Below, piece after piece: positions 10,900 through 22,995 of a stretch of DNA of 60,000 nucleotides. The translations under genes were made by a program, and so were the position numbers. Under the pieces are notes generated by a model that ran no database searches, had not been told where the DNA came from, and saw nothing but the letters and a program-made list of their open reading frames with translations. The stretch lies in the NCBI GenBank assembly GCA_903813345.2, contig CAIIXF020000006.1, positions 16,064,348 to 16,124,347 of the forward strand, read 5' to 3'. Source of the DNA: Owenia fusiformis. Its lineage: Eukaryota > Annelida > Polychaeta > Sabellida > Oweniidae. How positions within the stretch are numbered: the first letter of the stretch is position 1; every line of letters starts with the position of its first letter.

Positions 10900-13800
10900 A
10901 TGGCGACCTCCATAATCCAGGTGAAGATCCAATACCTCAAAATTAATTCCAATATATCTGCCGATGCATTAGAAGATCGTCGCTCATACCCGGGTCATGT
11001 TTTTGATTATAGACTTATTATTCTGATGAATCATAGTTTTTACTTGAGGTTATTATCCCTTTAAGACTTAAAGGTTGTTTGAGAGTCTCTCCACCTTCTA
11101 GAAAGTACAGGAGAAATCTGTACTAAATTGAATTAAAATGATTCTCATGCAAAGTTATATTCTATTAAATTCCAACTCTGAAGGAGCCCCATATTTAATA
11201 TTTTTGAGACTGTCAAAATATATTTGTTCGAAAGGTGTAATAAACAGACTTTAAATTGGAAATTCTGTTAATAAAGGAACATCTGTTAAGAAATAACACA
11301 ATTTAAAGGTTTTATATACCTTAAACTTTAACCTCTTTTCGAAAGTCACCATATCTTGTACTGTTTTCTTTCTAAGGAGCTGTAGGGCTTAAACAGAACC
11401 ATGAGATACTAAAGGCAATTTGATTTGATCTTTTCCTTAACTACGACATGTAATAGTTGTTATCACATTGACATTAAACTTGATATTACAGTAGTAATAG
11501 GCAGCTAGTACTATAGGCTAATAACTTTGATAAGAGCCACAGTCAAGCCAAGGTACAGTTATTATTGCTTAGATACAATGTCACGTTGCACTACAGAAAA
11601 TAGAGGTCATCTTCAATTCATTTATCAAATATCATCAGTGAGATTATCATTATACTAGTATATATTAGGAAACTGGATATGTACAGTAAGTAAACAAGTG
11701 AATGTATTGTTTGAAGGAGAAGGAAGAAGACGTTTGAAATGTCGTTTCATGTTAATTTTTAGGAAGTCAGTGTTTATAAACATCTGTATGTGCATATGAT
11801 TAAGATATTAAGTTGTTCTAGGAGTATATTACAAGAAAATTCATGGCAACAAAACTTCTTCAATCCACCGTTATAAATGTTGTAGTAATATTAATTAACA
11901 AAGGAATTCTTCAGTTTGCAATCTCTTATAGAATTGTATACTGTTATTCACACATTTGAAATGGTTTGATCCATACCTAAAACACATAAAATAGAACATC
12001 GTGGACATGTATAGTAGTGAAATGATGATAATTGTAAAAGTACAGTGTATTGTACATGATGTATTTCAACAGTCCAACTTTTACAGCTTGTTTATTAAAG
12101 AAAATGGTTATGGTGACCTTTTATACAAAGACAAACCTAGTAAGCACAAAGGGCATTACAAAATGACCCACACCCTTATAAACTACATACATAGAACACT
12201 TATTCAAACCATTGCCTTTAACATACTAAAAATAATATTGCAGTTGATATTATCAAACTGCAGTTGTTCGATTTATATTGAATTGAATATTGGTTCGTAA
12301 ATGAGTAGCCAGCTACATCATCAGTGTCAAGATTTAGGGACAAAAATGTGTGCCATTTTAAAGTAAAGCTTTTTTCTTTACAATGACGAGTTGAGAAATG
12401 TGAAAACACCCCACTTACCGAACAGTCTTTTCACCCACTTCTTGGACTTAGATTATTTCAGGATGCAAAGTTGTGAACTTTTAATTCGGGTATTTTCAAA
12501 AAGCTTTACATTGACTATATTCCTTTACATTCTTGGACTTATGTTATTTTATGATGCAATATACATAAGGGTTATGTACTGGGAGGTTTTGGATATGGGG
12601 TTTATTCAGAGGGAGATATACATATCTACCTGAGGGACCATTGGGACCGAAGGTAGATGTGCATGTCTCACAAGGGATGAACCCAATATCCAAACCGACC
12701 GTATATAACTGCTTTGTCCTATACCAAGTAGAGTTTTCTAATTTTCTTTCAATTTTTTTTCAATTTTTTCTTATTTTTAAAATTTTTTCACATTTTTCAA
12801 TTTTTTCAATTTTTTTCTTTTTTTCAATTTTTTCACATTTTTTCTTGTTTTCAATTTTTCTTATTTTTTCAAATATTTTTTCGAAGCGGGGAGATATGGA
12901 GGTTCAGGATATGGAACCTCAAAATCAGGATACGGGATATAGATTACCAACTTATCTCCCTAAAACTCTACTTGGCATAGGATAAATAAGGGTTATATAC
13001 TGGGAGGTTTTGGATATGGGGTTTATCCAGAGGAAGATATGCATATCTACCTGAGGGACCGTAAGGACCGAAGGTAGATGTGCATTTCTCACGAGGGATG
13101 AACCCAACATCCAAACCGACCGTACATTACTGGTTTATCCTATACCAAGTAGAGTTTTAAGGGGCATATGGCCATTTCAATAGTACAAGGTGTAAAAATA
13201 AACAAATCATTCATATGCAAAGTCATTTTATTGCATTACCAGAAGCGGGAAGATATGCACCGGAAGCGGGAAGATATGCACCGAAGCGGGAGATATGGAG
13301 GTTCTGGATATGGAAACCTCAAAATTAGGATACGGGATATATATTACCAACTTATCTCCCTAAAACTCTATTTGGCATAGGATAAAGCTACATACATGTA
13401 TCAAGGATAACTGTATAACCAGGAACTTTCCTCAGTTCTATATTTTTGCCTCAAGTCATCCTGCTTCTCATACATTTCTCTCATTGAAAGACAATATTGA
13501 TGCTCACAATAATTTTCACTTAGATTCCCAGTACAGCACACATTTTTGTGTAATCTACATACTTATTTGAATAATGTACAAACCGCTTGATCAAGAATGA
13601 TCAAAGTTGTCACCATTTGAATTCCACAGACTCGGTTCTTCTGAAATTTAGTAGAGATATTCCCCAAACACTACAGTTTGATTTGTTGGTATTATTGTTA
13701 TTAGGGGTAAACCAAATTTGACATTATCCAGGTAAACTTTAGAGAGAAATAGAACTCAACTTGTTTAGCGTATCAGTTCATGAAATCTCAGTAATTTTGA

Positions 13801-16800
13801 ATTGTTTATTATTTATAGCAAGGAAAACGTAGACGTGTAGAGATGTTTTGCCGGGAAGATTTGGTAGGATGGATGGTATTCAATGGTCTCCCTCCACCAG
13901 ATATTTACAGACAAAGAGAGTACTGGGTTAGCGCCCTTACTGCTTTACAGAAGGAGTCAACAGAGGAAAATATTATCCAATTAAAAGTTTTCTGGGAGCA
14001 AAATCGGAAAGGAGTAAAGGATTTGTTCCTCGAGGAAGTGGAATCCATGTTATTCCCACAGGTTAGTTAAGTCTGAAATTATTCTAAATTGTTTACCACT
14101 AACTCATTTTATAGAAATATTTTTGGCTAATACATTGAGCCTTTTTGGGATTGACTTGGTGTCCGTCTAACTGTTGGTCTGGCCATCAGTTCATCCATCC
14201 ATTCGTCAACATTAGTGGTACAGATAGCTATAAGATCATTTCTATATCCACTTGATGTCGATGCATTGTATCATTAACTATATTTCCCAAGTCCTCTAAG
14301 TGTCCCAAGAAATATGTAATTTTGATATAAGTCAAATTTTTAATGTATCAGTCACCCTGCATTGTACAACTATCAAATAAGTAGTTGCTGTTATTGCTAT
14401 CGTAATAAAATGTCCTCTAAAAATTTCAAAGCTCTGCCCCTTACTGTCTCAAGCAGGCAGTGTGGGGCAAATTTGGGGCCTAGGTTCAAGTTAATTTTCT
14501 GAACTAACCATTCTACTTTTCAGGATGAAACAATGTTCACCCCACCAGAGTCTCCATCCCCAATCCCACTATCGCCACGACTTGAAGGTCGACGTCGCTC
14601 CTTATCCAGCGGTAGCCATGGCAGCCGAGCACATCCTTATTTGGTACTTCACGATGGGCATATAAAAGACAATGCACGCTATAATCATGGATATCGTTAT
14701 GGAGGAGAAACCTCTCCCTCCCGGTACTATCCTCCTCCCCCTAGAGATCCAGAAGCAGTTACCATGGCAACCAGCCAACCAAACAGCAGTTACGTTGCAT
14801 CTCGGGCTCCTAGTGTATCATCACAATCGAATGCATTTTTATTGGCTCAGCTGTCACGTCCTGTGCAACTGTCTATGCCTCAGCCAGACAAGTCCTTGTC
14901 CCAAACCCTCATGTCTTCACCCACAACATCTCTCACAACTACCACATCCCAGTCCAATGAGGGCCAGTCCTCGTCGGATGAGATTGATGAAATGGGGCAC
15001 CATATTCATTCGAATGCACATACAAATTCCCATTCAAACTCCCATTCAAATAGCAATGCTAAAGTCAAGGTGGAAAGTGTACATGAAAACAGAACCAATC
15101 TTCCTGGTGTCGCTACTTTATTCAGCACATCCGAACAAGAGAGTTCTTTTCACGCAAGTCAGACCATGAGAAGATTGTCGGAATCTGTAGCGGAAACTTT
15201 GCTTAGTATGAGTGCAGGAGCTCAGCCAATTAAAGAGGAGAACCAAAAATCTTCTTCAGAGAATAGCTACCATAGTATGGAAATAACCGATGATTCATCA
15301 AACCCCAGACAAGAGCGTCACGAATCAACCCCTGATCCCCCGCCTGAACAAGCTGTACCTGAAGTAGCCAATCACACAACAGTTGATAGTGAGAAGCAGA
15401 AAGTCAGCCAAGCTCACAGATTAGCAATCATTGATGGGGCCCTGAATGCATTGAATTCCGTGCCATCTTTACAAAGTAGGTTTTTTATTCATAAACAAAA
15501 AAGATGTAATCAGTATAATTTTTAAGTAATAAGAAAAGGGCTCTTGTTTTGTGAAAATTATTCTGTATTGATTGAACCACTCGTTTTGAATTAGATACTG
15601 TGTACAAAACCTGGCATTTCAATACTGGGAAGTCACTTGAAATATGAAAAAGAAAATATTTGATGATGATATTTTCTCCAGATTCAACCAGATTAACTGA
15701 AGCAGTAAATAGAATCTTACACCATGACCGCTGGCAGATTCTAGGCGCATTAAAGGGAGCACCAATATTGACGCGAGAACTGGCAAGGGAAATGTTTGGA
15801 GTTGAGACACTAAAAGAATCGACAATCACAGGACGGCAATATAAGCCACTGGATAAGAATGTCCTAATGCTTATAAGAGGTGAGTTTAATTGTGGGGTGA
15901 AAGTAATGATCTGTATGACTGTCAGTAGGTGCCGTCATGAATCTAGCTTAAAGAGAAAATCAGATCTAGCGAGCAGCCTAACAAAAAATTGTTTCAATTT
16001 TAGAATAATCCTGGCTTATGTCATTCATTTTCATGTCTATTTTCTAAAAATCACCTTAGTGCTCACTTTATTTCAGGAAAACTAAAGATTTTTACGATAT
16101 TATATTATCTTTCTATAAGAATGGTTACCATTCTTATTATTTGGGAGAATTTAAACATTTTTCGCCCATTTTTGCACTTTTAATCCATTATAACTTCACC
16201 AATTTATAACATATCATGAATCTTTTGGGAGATATTGTATTTGAGATTGTAAGGAATAGATTGGGAGGTCAGTTGTACATGTTGCTTGTAATTTTGTCAC
16301 CCCCATAGATCTGATTCTGCGAGAGACTAGAATTTATACTTTAGTGATCATCTAAAATTTGCAAAATTTTCCTTTTAATTGGGAGGTTATAAAATACTGT
16401 AACTGGGATTGTTTTAATTTGACTTTATTATTTATTTTTAATTCTATTGACAGAGTTTTAATTTCTTGCTGGATTTGTAATGCATACTACATCCAGTAAT
16501 ATAATCAGTTAATTCTTTTTTAAAGAACTGGTTACAGAATGTAGTCGAATCCTGAATGCTATTTTTTTAAATACCATGAAAATCTCACAATTTAAAGTAT
16601 GGTACACTGGCACCATTTACTATAGCTCTTACTCCTAGCATTATTGGATGGAAGTGAAGGTTTACCGACCAATGATATACTACTTTGCATGGAGCAGGTT
16701 ATTTTCTGAGATCATGGGCTTTACAAAACATTTGAGTTGAAAAATAAATTGTGAGATTTCTTCTTTGCATTGTAGAATTTTGAAAGTTTATAAAGAAATT

Positions 16801-18117
16801 TTTCAAGAAAATGTCATAAATCATTTTGATTAAATGTGACATGATTTTGAATCAGTAAGGCAACAATTATTTCTATAAAACATGATTTGAAAAAAATCAA
16901 GAACCTTTCATGAGAGAATCAACCATTTGGATTTATAACATTGACAAAAAGTGTTATATTGGATGTTTGTTTGAAAGGGCCATATCCATATTTATTCCAT
17001 GATAACATCTTTTTCCCTATTAAATAAACAGGGAATAGAATTGATATTCAAAAAATCCAATATTGGATCCCATATCAGTCAAAATCCTGTTTCAGATCAG
17101 AGCTATTCCAGGGGATTTCTCTTGATTTTTCATTTTTCGTTCTATTTTAAAACATGTTAATAAAAGTCGAAAATGCATGAAAATGCAAAAGTCATCATCA
17201 TGCCAGCATCATTGGGTGATGACAAATCATCCTTGAAAATGAATAACTTTCAGAAAAAAGATTATGTAATAAATAGGTTATTGATGGTCGTGATGGGATA
17301 TAAATTTTTTCCTCGAGTAGATATGACATTGGCCTCGTAATATATCATATTGACACTCTGGCTGTCACCCTCGGTCAATATGATATTTTTCTTGGTCACT
17401 ATCATATTTTCCCTTGGAATAAGGTTCATATTCCATCTCTCACATTAAAAAACCTCTATGTATTGCAAATATGTGTGGTTTCAACTGTTAGTCTAAGAGA
17501 TAAATGACCTTGTTATTATATGAGTAGCTCTTTAATGAGTGTGGTAGAATTTGGTCACAATTCAAATGATTCAATTAAACTTTATATGCGGATGTATGTA
17601 CTGTAGTCAATGTTTTGTGAATACAAAATGTATGTACATTGAAATGTGTGAAGTGGGACACCTCTAGAAGTGGAACACCTCTGTTAGTGGAACACTTTTT
17701 AGAGTCCAAAGACCAAAGAAGTACCAAAGGTGTTCCACTTGACAGATTTTACTGTACAAGACACCTTTCCATCTATTTATCAATAAACTTGATTTTTAAA
17801 TTCCAGGCTATGTTATGTCTATTTATGGTGTGTTTATGCACGAGGATGACTTTGCTGTTCTTTGGGAAAAATGTGTTGAAAGTGTTCGTCAACTCTGTAA
17901 GGCTCTAAGGGGAACGAGCAAAGAAAACACTCCTAATAAGGAAAAGGATCTACCGTTGACAGATCGTGAAATAGCAATTGTGGAAAGAGATCTAGCGATG
18001 TCTGAACGGGATATTCCACTGTCAGAATCGCCACCCCCTCCACCCCCAATGGATTGGCACATCACTAAACATGAACCTTCACCACCAGAGACACCTATTG
18101 AGCAAACCAGTCAGTAA
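10900..18117 (+). CDS. BEN-domain protein, probable nuclear DNA-binding factor or corepressor
   Basis: Five coding exons join with consistent phase: 10900-10920, 13819-14061, 14524-15475, 15682-15879 and 17807-18117, giving 574 residues. Exon 1 (MATSIIQ, then CAG|GTGAAG) is the least certain; without it translation could start at the ATG at 13843. Residues 8-88 hold a basic KRRR cluster and a conserved-looking block with LPPPDIYRQREYW. Residues 89-405 are low complexity: PPESPSPIPLSPR, a His/Ser/Asn repeat (HSNAHTNSHSNSHSNS), and two sumoylation-type motifs, VKVE and IKEE. A BEN domain covers about 412-505 (LTRELAREMFGVETLKESTITG, then LDKNVLMLIRGYV). The tail is acidic and proline-rich (PPPPPP). 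BEN domains bind DNA or mediate repression. I cannot assign a specific orthologue. Confidence 0.85.
12540..13386. repeat. Duplicated palindromic repeat cluster in BEN gene intron 1
   Basis: Two copies of an approximately 170-bp block (about 12568-12738 and 12989-13160; GGGAGGTTTTGGATATGGGG, CTACCTGAGGGACC) alternate with two copies of an approximately 100-bp block (about 12883-12986 and 13287-13386; GATACGGGATATA, CCAACTTATCTCCC). The ends of the two blocks are inverted: AAAACTCTACTTGG and CCAAGTAGAGTTTT. Between the copies is a pure T/C tract (about 12740-12880) of TTTTTCAATTTT type. A short GAAGCGGGAAGATATGCACC unit is itself repeated near 13242-13280. It looks like foldback elements amplified in place. 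No functional ORF. Confidence 0.7.
15953..16321 (+). mobile_element. TTAA-flanked MITE, copy 2
   Basis: Same family and orientation as 2306-2678. The left end, TTAA followed by AGAGAAAATCAGATC, is intact. The right end reads GATCTGATTCTGCGAG without the closing TTAA, so this copy is decayed. It lies in BEN gene intron 4. Confidence 0.75.
17636..17762. repeat. Dispersed GTGGAACACCTCT repeat, copy 1
   Basis: Contains AGTGGAACACCTCTGTTAG, GTGGAACACTTTTTAGAG, ACCAAAGGTGTTCCACTTG and TTTTACTGTAC. The ends are partly inverted (AGTGGAACACC and GGTGTTCCACTT). Related pieces occur at about 29455-29527 and 48205-48350. Ends just before BEN gene exon 5. Confidence 0.6.
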
Positions 18118-21100
18118 GGGAAAATGATTGACACTTATATGTTCTAATGTTTTATCAGAACTATGAATTACTTGTCTCTAGCATTGAACATTTCTTTGAG
18201 TAAATTATCTAGAAATTTGGGAATTACCTTCACCTTCAGTGGGTTTATACAGTAGATGCATGGATGACAGATTAGAACGTTTCAAATCATGGATTGAATT
18301 TCCCGTAGCTGATTTATGTTTTCTTTATCACATTTAACCATTTTCTGTACTAAATGGCTTCCAAGGCAACCACCAGGTGGATTGTACATGTATGTAGCAC
18401 AGTGTTCTTGTCAAATTAAACAATGTTATAGGCTATTTTGTCAAACTGCAAATCTCTTAATTTTCCTTACCCCAGTGTTGTTTCAACCTTTGTGACTACT
18501 ACCCAAAAATGGAGAAAATATTGAAATAGCCTACAATGTCATTGTATCATTGTATTATTCTATGTATTTGTATGAAATCTTGTTCTACTCTTGTAATTTG
18601 CATATATGTTCAAAGACTTTGGCAAAACTCAACTAATACATTTATCTTGTATTTTATAGACTGAGTTTGTGGATTCAATGTAAAAATCATGAAAATCAGT
18701 GTTTATTTTGGAAATACATGCATAGCTTTATCATTTGTATAATCTCCCAAAATTGTAAACAGAAAGAGATCTGGGTCTTCATAACAACAATATACAAAAT
18801 GGTTTATAAAAGTGTAAATATATTGTACATAGTAGACATATATAGAAAATTCAATTCTATTGTATATATTGTAAATACACATATACACAGTATATATAAT
18901 CAAAGTAAATATAACAATTGTGATTGTAGGAGATATAACAATTGTAAGATTTTCAGATTTATAATATAGGTTAGAAGAAAATTTGATGTACGCTAATGTT
19001 GAATCATAGATTTTTGATTCGCATACAGATAACTTTATTTTGTTTTTAATAATATCGTGAATTTGCAGTTTGGAACAAGATTCATTAAAATTTAATGAAA
19101 CTATATCAGTTAATATTAAGATTAATCTGAAGGCAAGATTGCCCAGTTAAATATTACGTGAATTGTATCTTTAGTGTATAGAATACAGGATGTCCATTTA
19201 TTATTTAGATGTGCATGTTCTACATCATGAATCATACTTGTGTGACACCTTGTACACATGTGTTTAAATTCCAAACACGAATGTACAATAACTGCACCAA
19301 TGTTATGAAATTCAACTGCCTCTTGTCTTGGAAAATTGCAGAATTTGCCAAAAGAAGATTGTACACCAAAATATGTTTATTCTTGATATTCTGTACATGT
19401 ACTATGAAGAGTTTGAAGCAATGGTGATGTTACAGTCATTGTTAGGAATTGATCATGCTGTAAGAAATATAGGAAAAATTCATATTCTGTCACAAGCCAT
19501 GTTTAAAATGTTTTTCTGGCATTTTTTTTTTAAGTAGACATTCCTCTTTAAAATCCAGATTTTAAGAATTTTGAAACAATTCTCTTTATTAGAATACATC
19601 AATCTACTGAGCTGAACTCACTGTGTCTGTGTCTCTGCAACAAGATGACCTGCCTTAGAGTCATTTTATTGCAAAATGAGACACATTTCGAGTCATTTTT
19701 TGCAAAATGAGACACATAAATGTCATATGTTAAGAGAAGTTTTGATGGTTTGCCACTGACATTATTTCTTGATGCATCTCTGTTTCACTTAAAATCACAT
19801 TTCAACATGGCCATTGTGTGTGGTACTATAATCAAGGGCAGTAAGTATTTTACTGTGTAGAAAACCGCTTGTAACTGCTAGAATTTTGTAAAAACCGGTG
19901 ATTTTGGAGTAAGAAAAATTAAACCTTTATTGTAAAAACTATAGAGTTTATTTTTTGAATTTTAGTTAACAATATATGTGTAGTGTCTTCTCTGAGCACA
20001 GAGTTCCAAGATTGAGAGTATCATTCAGAAATGGATCGAACATGTCAATGAATTCTTGACAGGGTGTGATATAATTGTTGGCCTGATTCCCGGAGTCTGA
20101 CCCTGCTGATTTAACAAGTATGGTATAACTTATGGTAACTGGTCTATTATTCAATTTTGAGTTTGACCACTACATCTGGAATTTATATGACACACCATAT
20201 GGAGCTCTGTGGTTGGAGAATGACAAAGTAAAATAGTGTAAGCCAACAGTATGATAGAGAACAGAATAGAACAAGTTTGTTATTGTTAGAATAATATTTC
20301 ACGATACAATTGTATTCATATTATTCATATTATGTAATGGTATTTTTTAAAAGCTGTTTAGTTATCACTTGTCAATGTTGCATGATTTCCTTTATCATTT
20401 TTCACAATGTTTTCTTTGAAAGGTACACTACATATGCCCTACCCTCTCTGTAAAATACAATTGTAATACATGTATAAATACAGTGATAACTGTTACAAGT
20501 TATCAAGACTGACCGATAGTTCTAATGCCACCAACACAAGTGGTGACAATATTGCTATAGTCTCCAACTTTTTTGTGGACAGTGTTCGGTGGTAGGTGTT
20601 TGGCATTTGGTGTTTGGCATTCAGTGTCCGGTGGTTGGTCTATGATGTCCGCAACAAATGACAAGTGGTGACATTTTGCATGTTAATGCCTTGTTACATT
20701 TGTGGTGTTCAGTTAGAGTTGTGTTCACATACACAGGTTTAACTGTACGATTTTGTATGATTTACTATGTGAAAACCAGTAAGATCTTCCCTCAAGTCTC
20801 ACATAGCATCCAAAGCATGCACAACAGAAAAATGATCACCATAATATTCATGAGATCATTGGAGAGAGCCATTCACTAACACATGTTTTGCTGTAAATTG
20901 GTTTGAATTCAATCCTCCAATGAGAAAAAGTTAGATCTCTCATCATGCTATAGAATAATTTGGAATCAGCTCTGTTGTGATTGAGATAATAATATGATTT
21001 CACATTTAGCATCCTCCAAGTGTTAAAAGTTCCAAAATCCAAGGATTTTGTACAGGAGCTATGGAGGATGGGTATCATCAACAGTAGCAGTTTGAGTTGT

Positions 21101-21395
21101 GTTATTGTAAACAGAGTGGATGTCAAGGAATAAGCAAAAAGTACTGCAAAAGATAATATGATTACTGTTTATTATAATTATTATAATTGTTTACTCGTAC
21201 CATAGAGAAATGTTATCAAATAAAGTAGTTCCATTTAAGTAGAAGGGCTTAATTTGTTTAAAGTAAATGTATATTATTCTTTTAGTCTGTCTATGTTATC
21301 TTATGAACATAAGAATGTGAAATATATATGAAATCTATTAGAAATAATGAGGATTGTATTTGTTCACTTTTTGTGCTCAATAAAAAAAGACAACT
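18118..21395 (+). other. Probable 3' UTR and downstream region of the BEN-domain gene
   Basis: About 3.3 kb after the stop codon with no supported coding exon; long ORFs here are AT-rich and lack protein-like composition. The sequence is TA/TG-rich between 18800 and 18920. Candidate polyadenylation signals include AATAAA in CTCAATAAAAAAAG near 21377-21390. How far the transcript extends cannot be told from sequence. A small repeat element (20527-20698) sits inside. Confidence 0.4.
20527..20698 (+). mobile_element. Short copy of the GTCACCAC-hairpin element family
   Basis: It starts GCCACCAACACAAGTGGTGACAA and runs through GTCTCC and GGTGTTTGGC-type GGT/TTGG repeats. It ends GTGGTGACATTTTGCATG and TTAATGCCTTGTT. 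The same two ends border the 2.7-kb element at 41751-44475, so this copy lacks the central tandem array. Confidence 0.65.
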
Positions 21396-21542
21396 TGGGA
21401 AATAGCGAATTATGGTCTCTTGGTATGATACATGATCCATCTTTCTCCATGTAGATTCAATTTTATATAAGTTCATTTTGAACTAAATCAACATAACAAT
21501 AAATATTTTTGCATAAAAAGATAATATTATGATTTTATTACA

Positions 21543-21650
21543 AAAAGAAAATACTGTAAAATCAACACTAACAATTGCCATTTTGAAAACAGTGGCCATT
21601 TTGAAAATAGTCTTTTGAGCAGAACTCTAACTCAAATAAGGCCATTTTAC
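21543..21650 (+). mobile_element. Fragment of a Pearl-like element
   Basis: ACTGTAAAATCAACACTAA, GCCATTTTGAAAA and TTTTGAGCAGAACT match the stretch just before the microsatellite of the element at 3893-5267 (about 4977-5060). Only this piece is present, so it is a truncated relic. Confidence 0.55.
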
Positions 21651-22789
21651 CATTCATGCTGGTAACTCAAAATATTATTGCAGTTTAGTTGTTTACATAA
21701 TCCATACTGTGTATGCTGTATAGATTATGTATTGATAGTGTTTGTAGTCCGTGCAAATTGGCATATCATCCATTTTTATAGCCATAAATCTTGTGCATTT
21801 CCCTCCCAGGCCCAAATGATATGTAGGGCCTTAATTAGTGGGTCTTTTTGGGCATTACTTGGCCTTTTAGCCCAAATTATTAAAAAATGGTCCGTACACA
21901 TTTTCGCCCAATTTTTCGATTTAGGAGCGCAGAAAAAATTGCAAGTGTGGACATTTTTTTCCTGATTTGAAATTGAAATGTTGGCCCCCCTTGTTAGGTT
22001 CTGGATCCACCAGTGTTGACCATGAGTATTATTTCACTATAGTTTCAACAATAAGACCCTACCTCAACATTTTTCTAAATATCTGACTTATTTTTCAATT
22101 TTTATTGAATTTTATTTTTAGAGAGCTAGAGAGCTAAAAGTTCTCCAAATGCAGAATGGCATTGAAAGCATAATTTGGAAGGTATCAAAGTTTGGTGATC
22201 AAATTAGCCCAAAAACAATGGACCGCATGAGTTCCATACAGTAGTTGAAAATAATGTATTTTTCAACGTTATCACATCTCAATGCCCTTCCCCTTTCAGA
22301 AATTACAGACATAGTGCAGAAGAAACTTTTCATATGGTTAAATGAAAAATGGAAGATAGTTTTTGAGAAACTAAGTCTGGATTTTGACAAATATGTGTGG
22401 TCAAGAGAATATAGGTCCATGGGTCAATGGGTTTTAGAGCAGATGGATTGATGCCATTGAATTTATTACTGGCGGATCTGGGGAAGGGAGGCCTCAAATT
22501 TTCAAAATTTGGGCCCACTTTTTGGTTTTAGGGGCCCAAAGATTTTCCAAGCAAGCGCTGAAGTTTTTTTCTCAGACATGAAATTTGAGCTTTCTGCTTG
22601 TTGATTCCCATATCCGGCCCTGTTTATGGTCAGAAAATGTTAAATCAAATACACCCAGGGGCGTCTGAAGAGGGGTGGGCGACCCAAACTAAAATTTTAT
22701 GTATGTTCTCAGCCCTGGGTTCTCAGTAAGGTTGAGGTTTTAGGTCACAGTGACCACTATCAATCTTCATTATTCAATATTATATTAGA
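21651..22789. other. Intergenic, no gene seen
   Basis: AT-rich sequence with short GGGCCCAAA/TTTGGGCCC-type stretches (21800-21990 and 22490-22550). No splice-bounded exon or protein-like ORF was recognised. Confidence 0.45.
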
Positions 22790-22995
22790 TATTCGATAGA
22801 TGGTGCTGGCTGTGTTTTAGGTTTGTAATTTGATTGAAAATTGAATTTGCCGCTGACGTTCGGTATTTTAGTGCATTTTGATCTGACCCGGAAATGGTAA
22901 TGAATGTTTACAAAAGTCATATGATTTTGAGATTTCTGTACTCGGTCATGTACATATATTAATGATAATTTATTTAACCTGTAGGCATCGTTGGA
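22790..22995 (+). promoter_or_regulatory. 5' region of NRF-6-like gene 1, shared with gene 2
   Basis: It resembles the sequence before the start codon of the second NRF-6-like gene (36375-36507): both carry GACGTTCGGT or AACGTTCGGT, a TTTTGAT.T stretch, a CGGAA.TGG block and GGTAATG..TG. Both end in a pyrimidine-rich TTAACCT..AG just before the ATG exon, which looks like a splice acceptor. An untranslated exon probably precedes it. Confidence 0.45.

Noticed and set aside
12001-12300. 99-codon ORF in BEN gene intron 1
   Set aside because: Low-complexity AT-rich translation, no domain, no splice borders.
14672-15169. 165-codon plus-strand ORF overlapping BEN gene exon 3
   Set aside because: Shadow frame of the low-complexity exon; the other frame continues across splice junctions into the BEN domain.
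18667-19537. Several ORFs downstream of the BEN gene
   Set aside because: AT-driven frames with no splice support, motifs or protein-like composition; best explained as 3' UTR.
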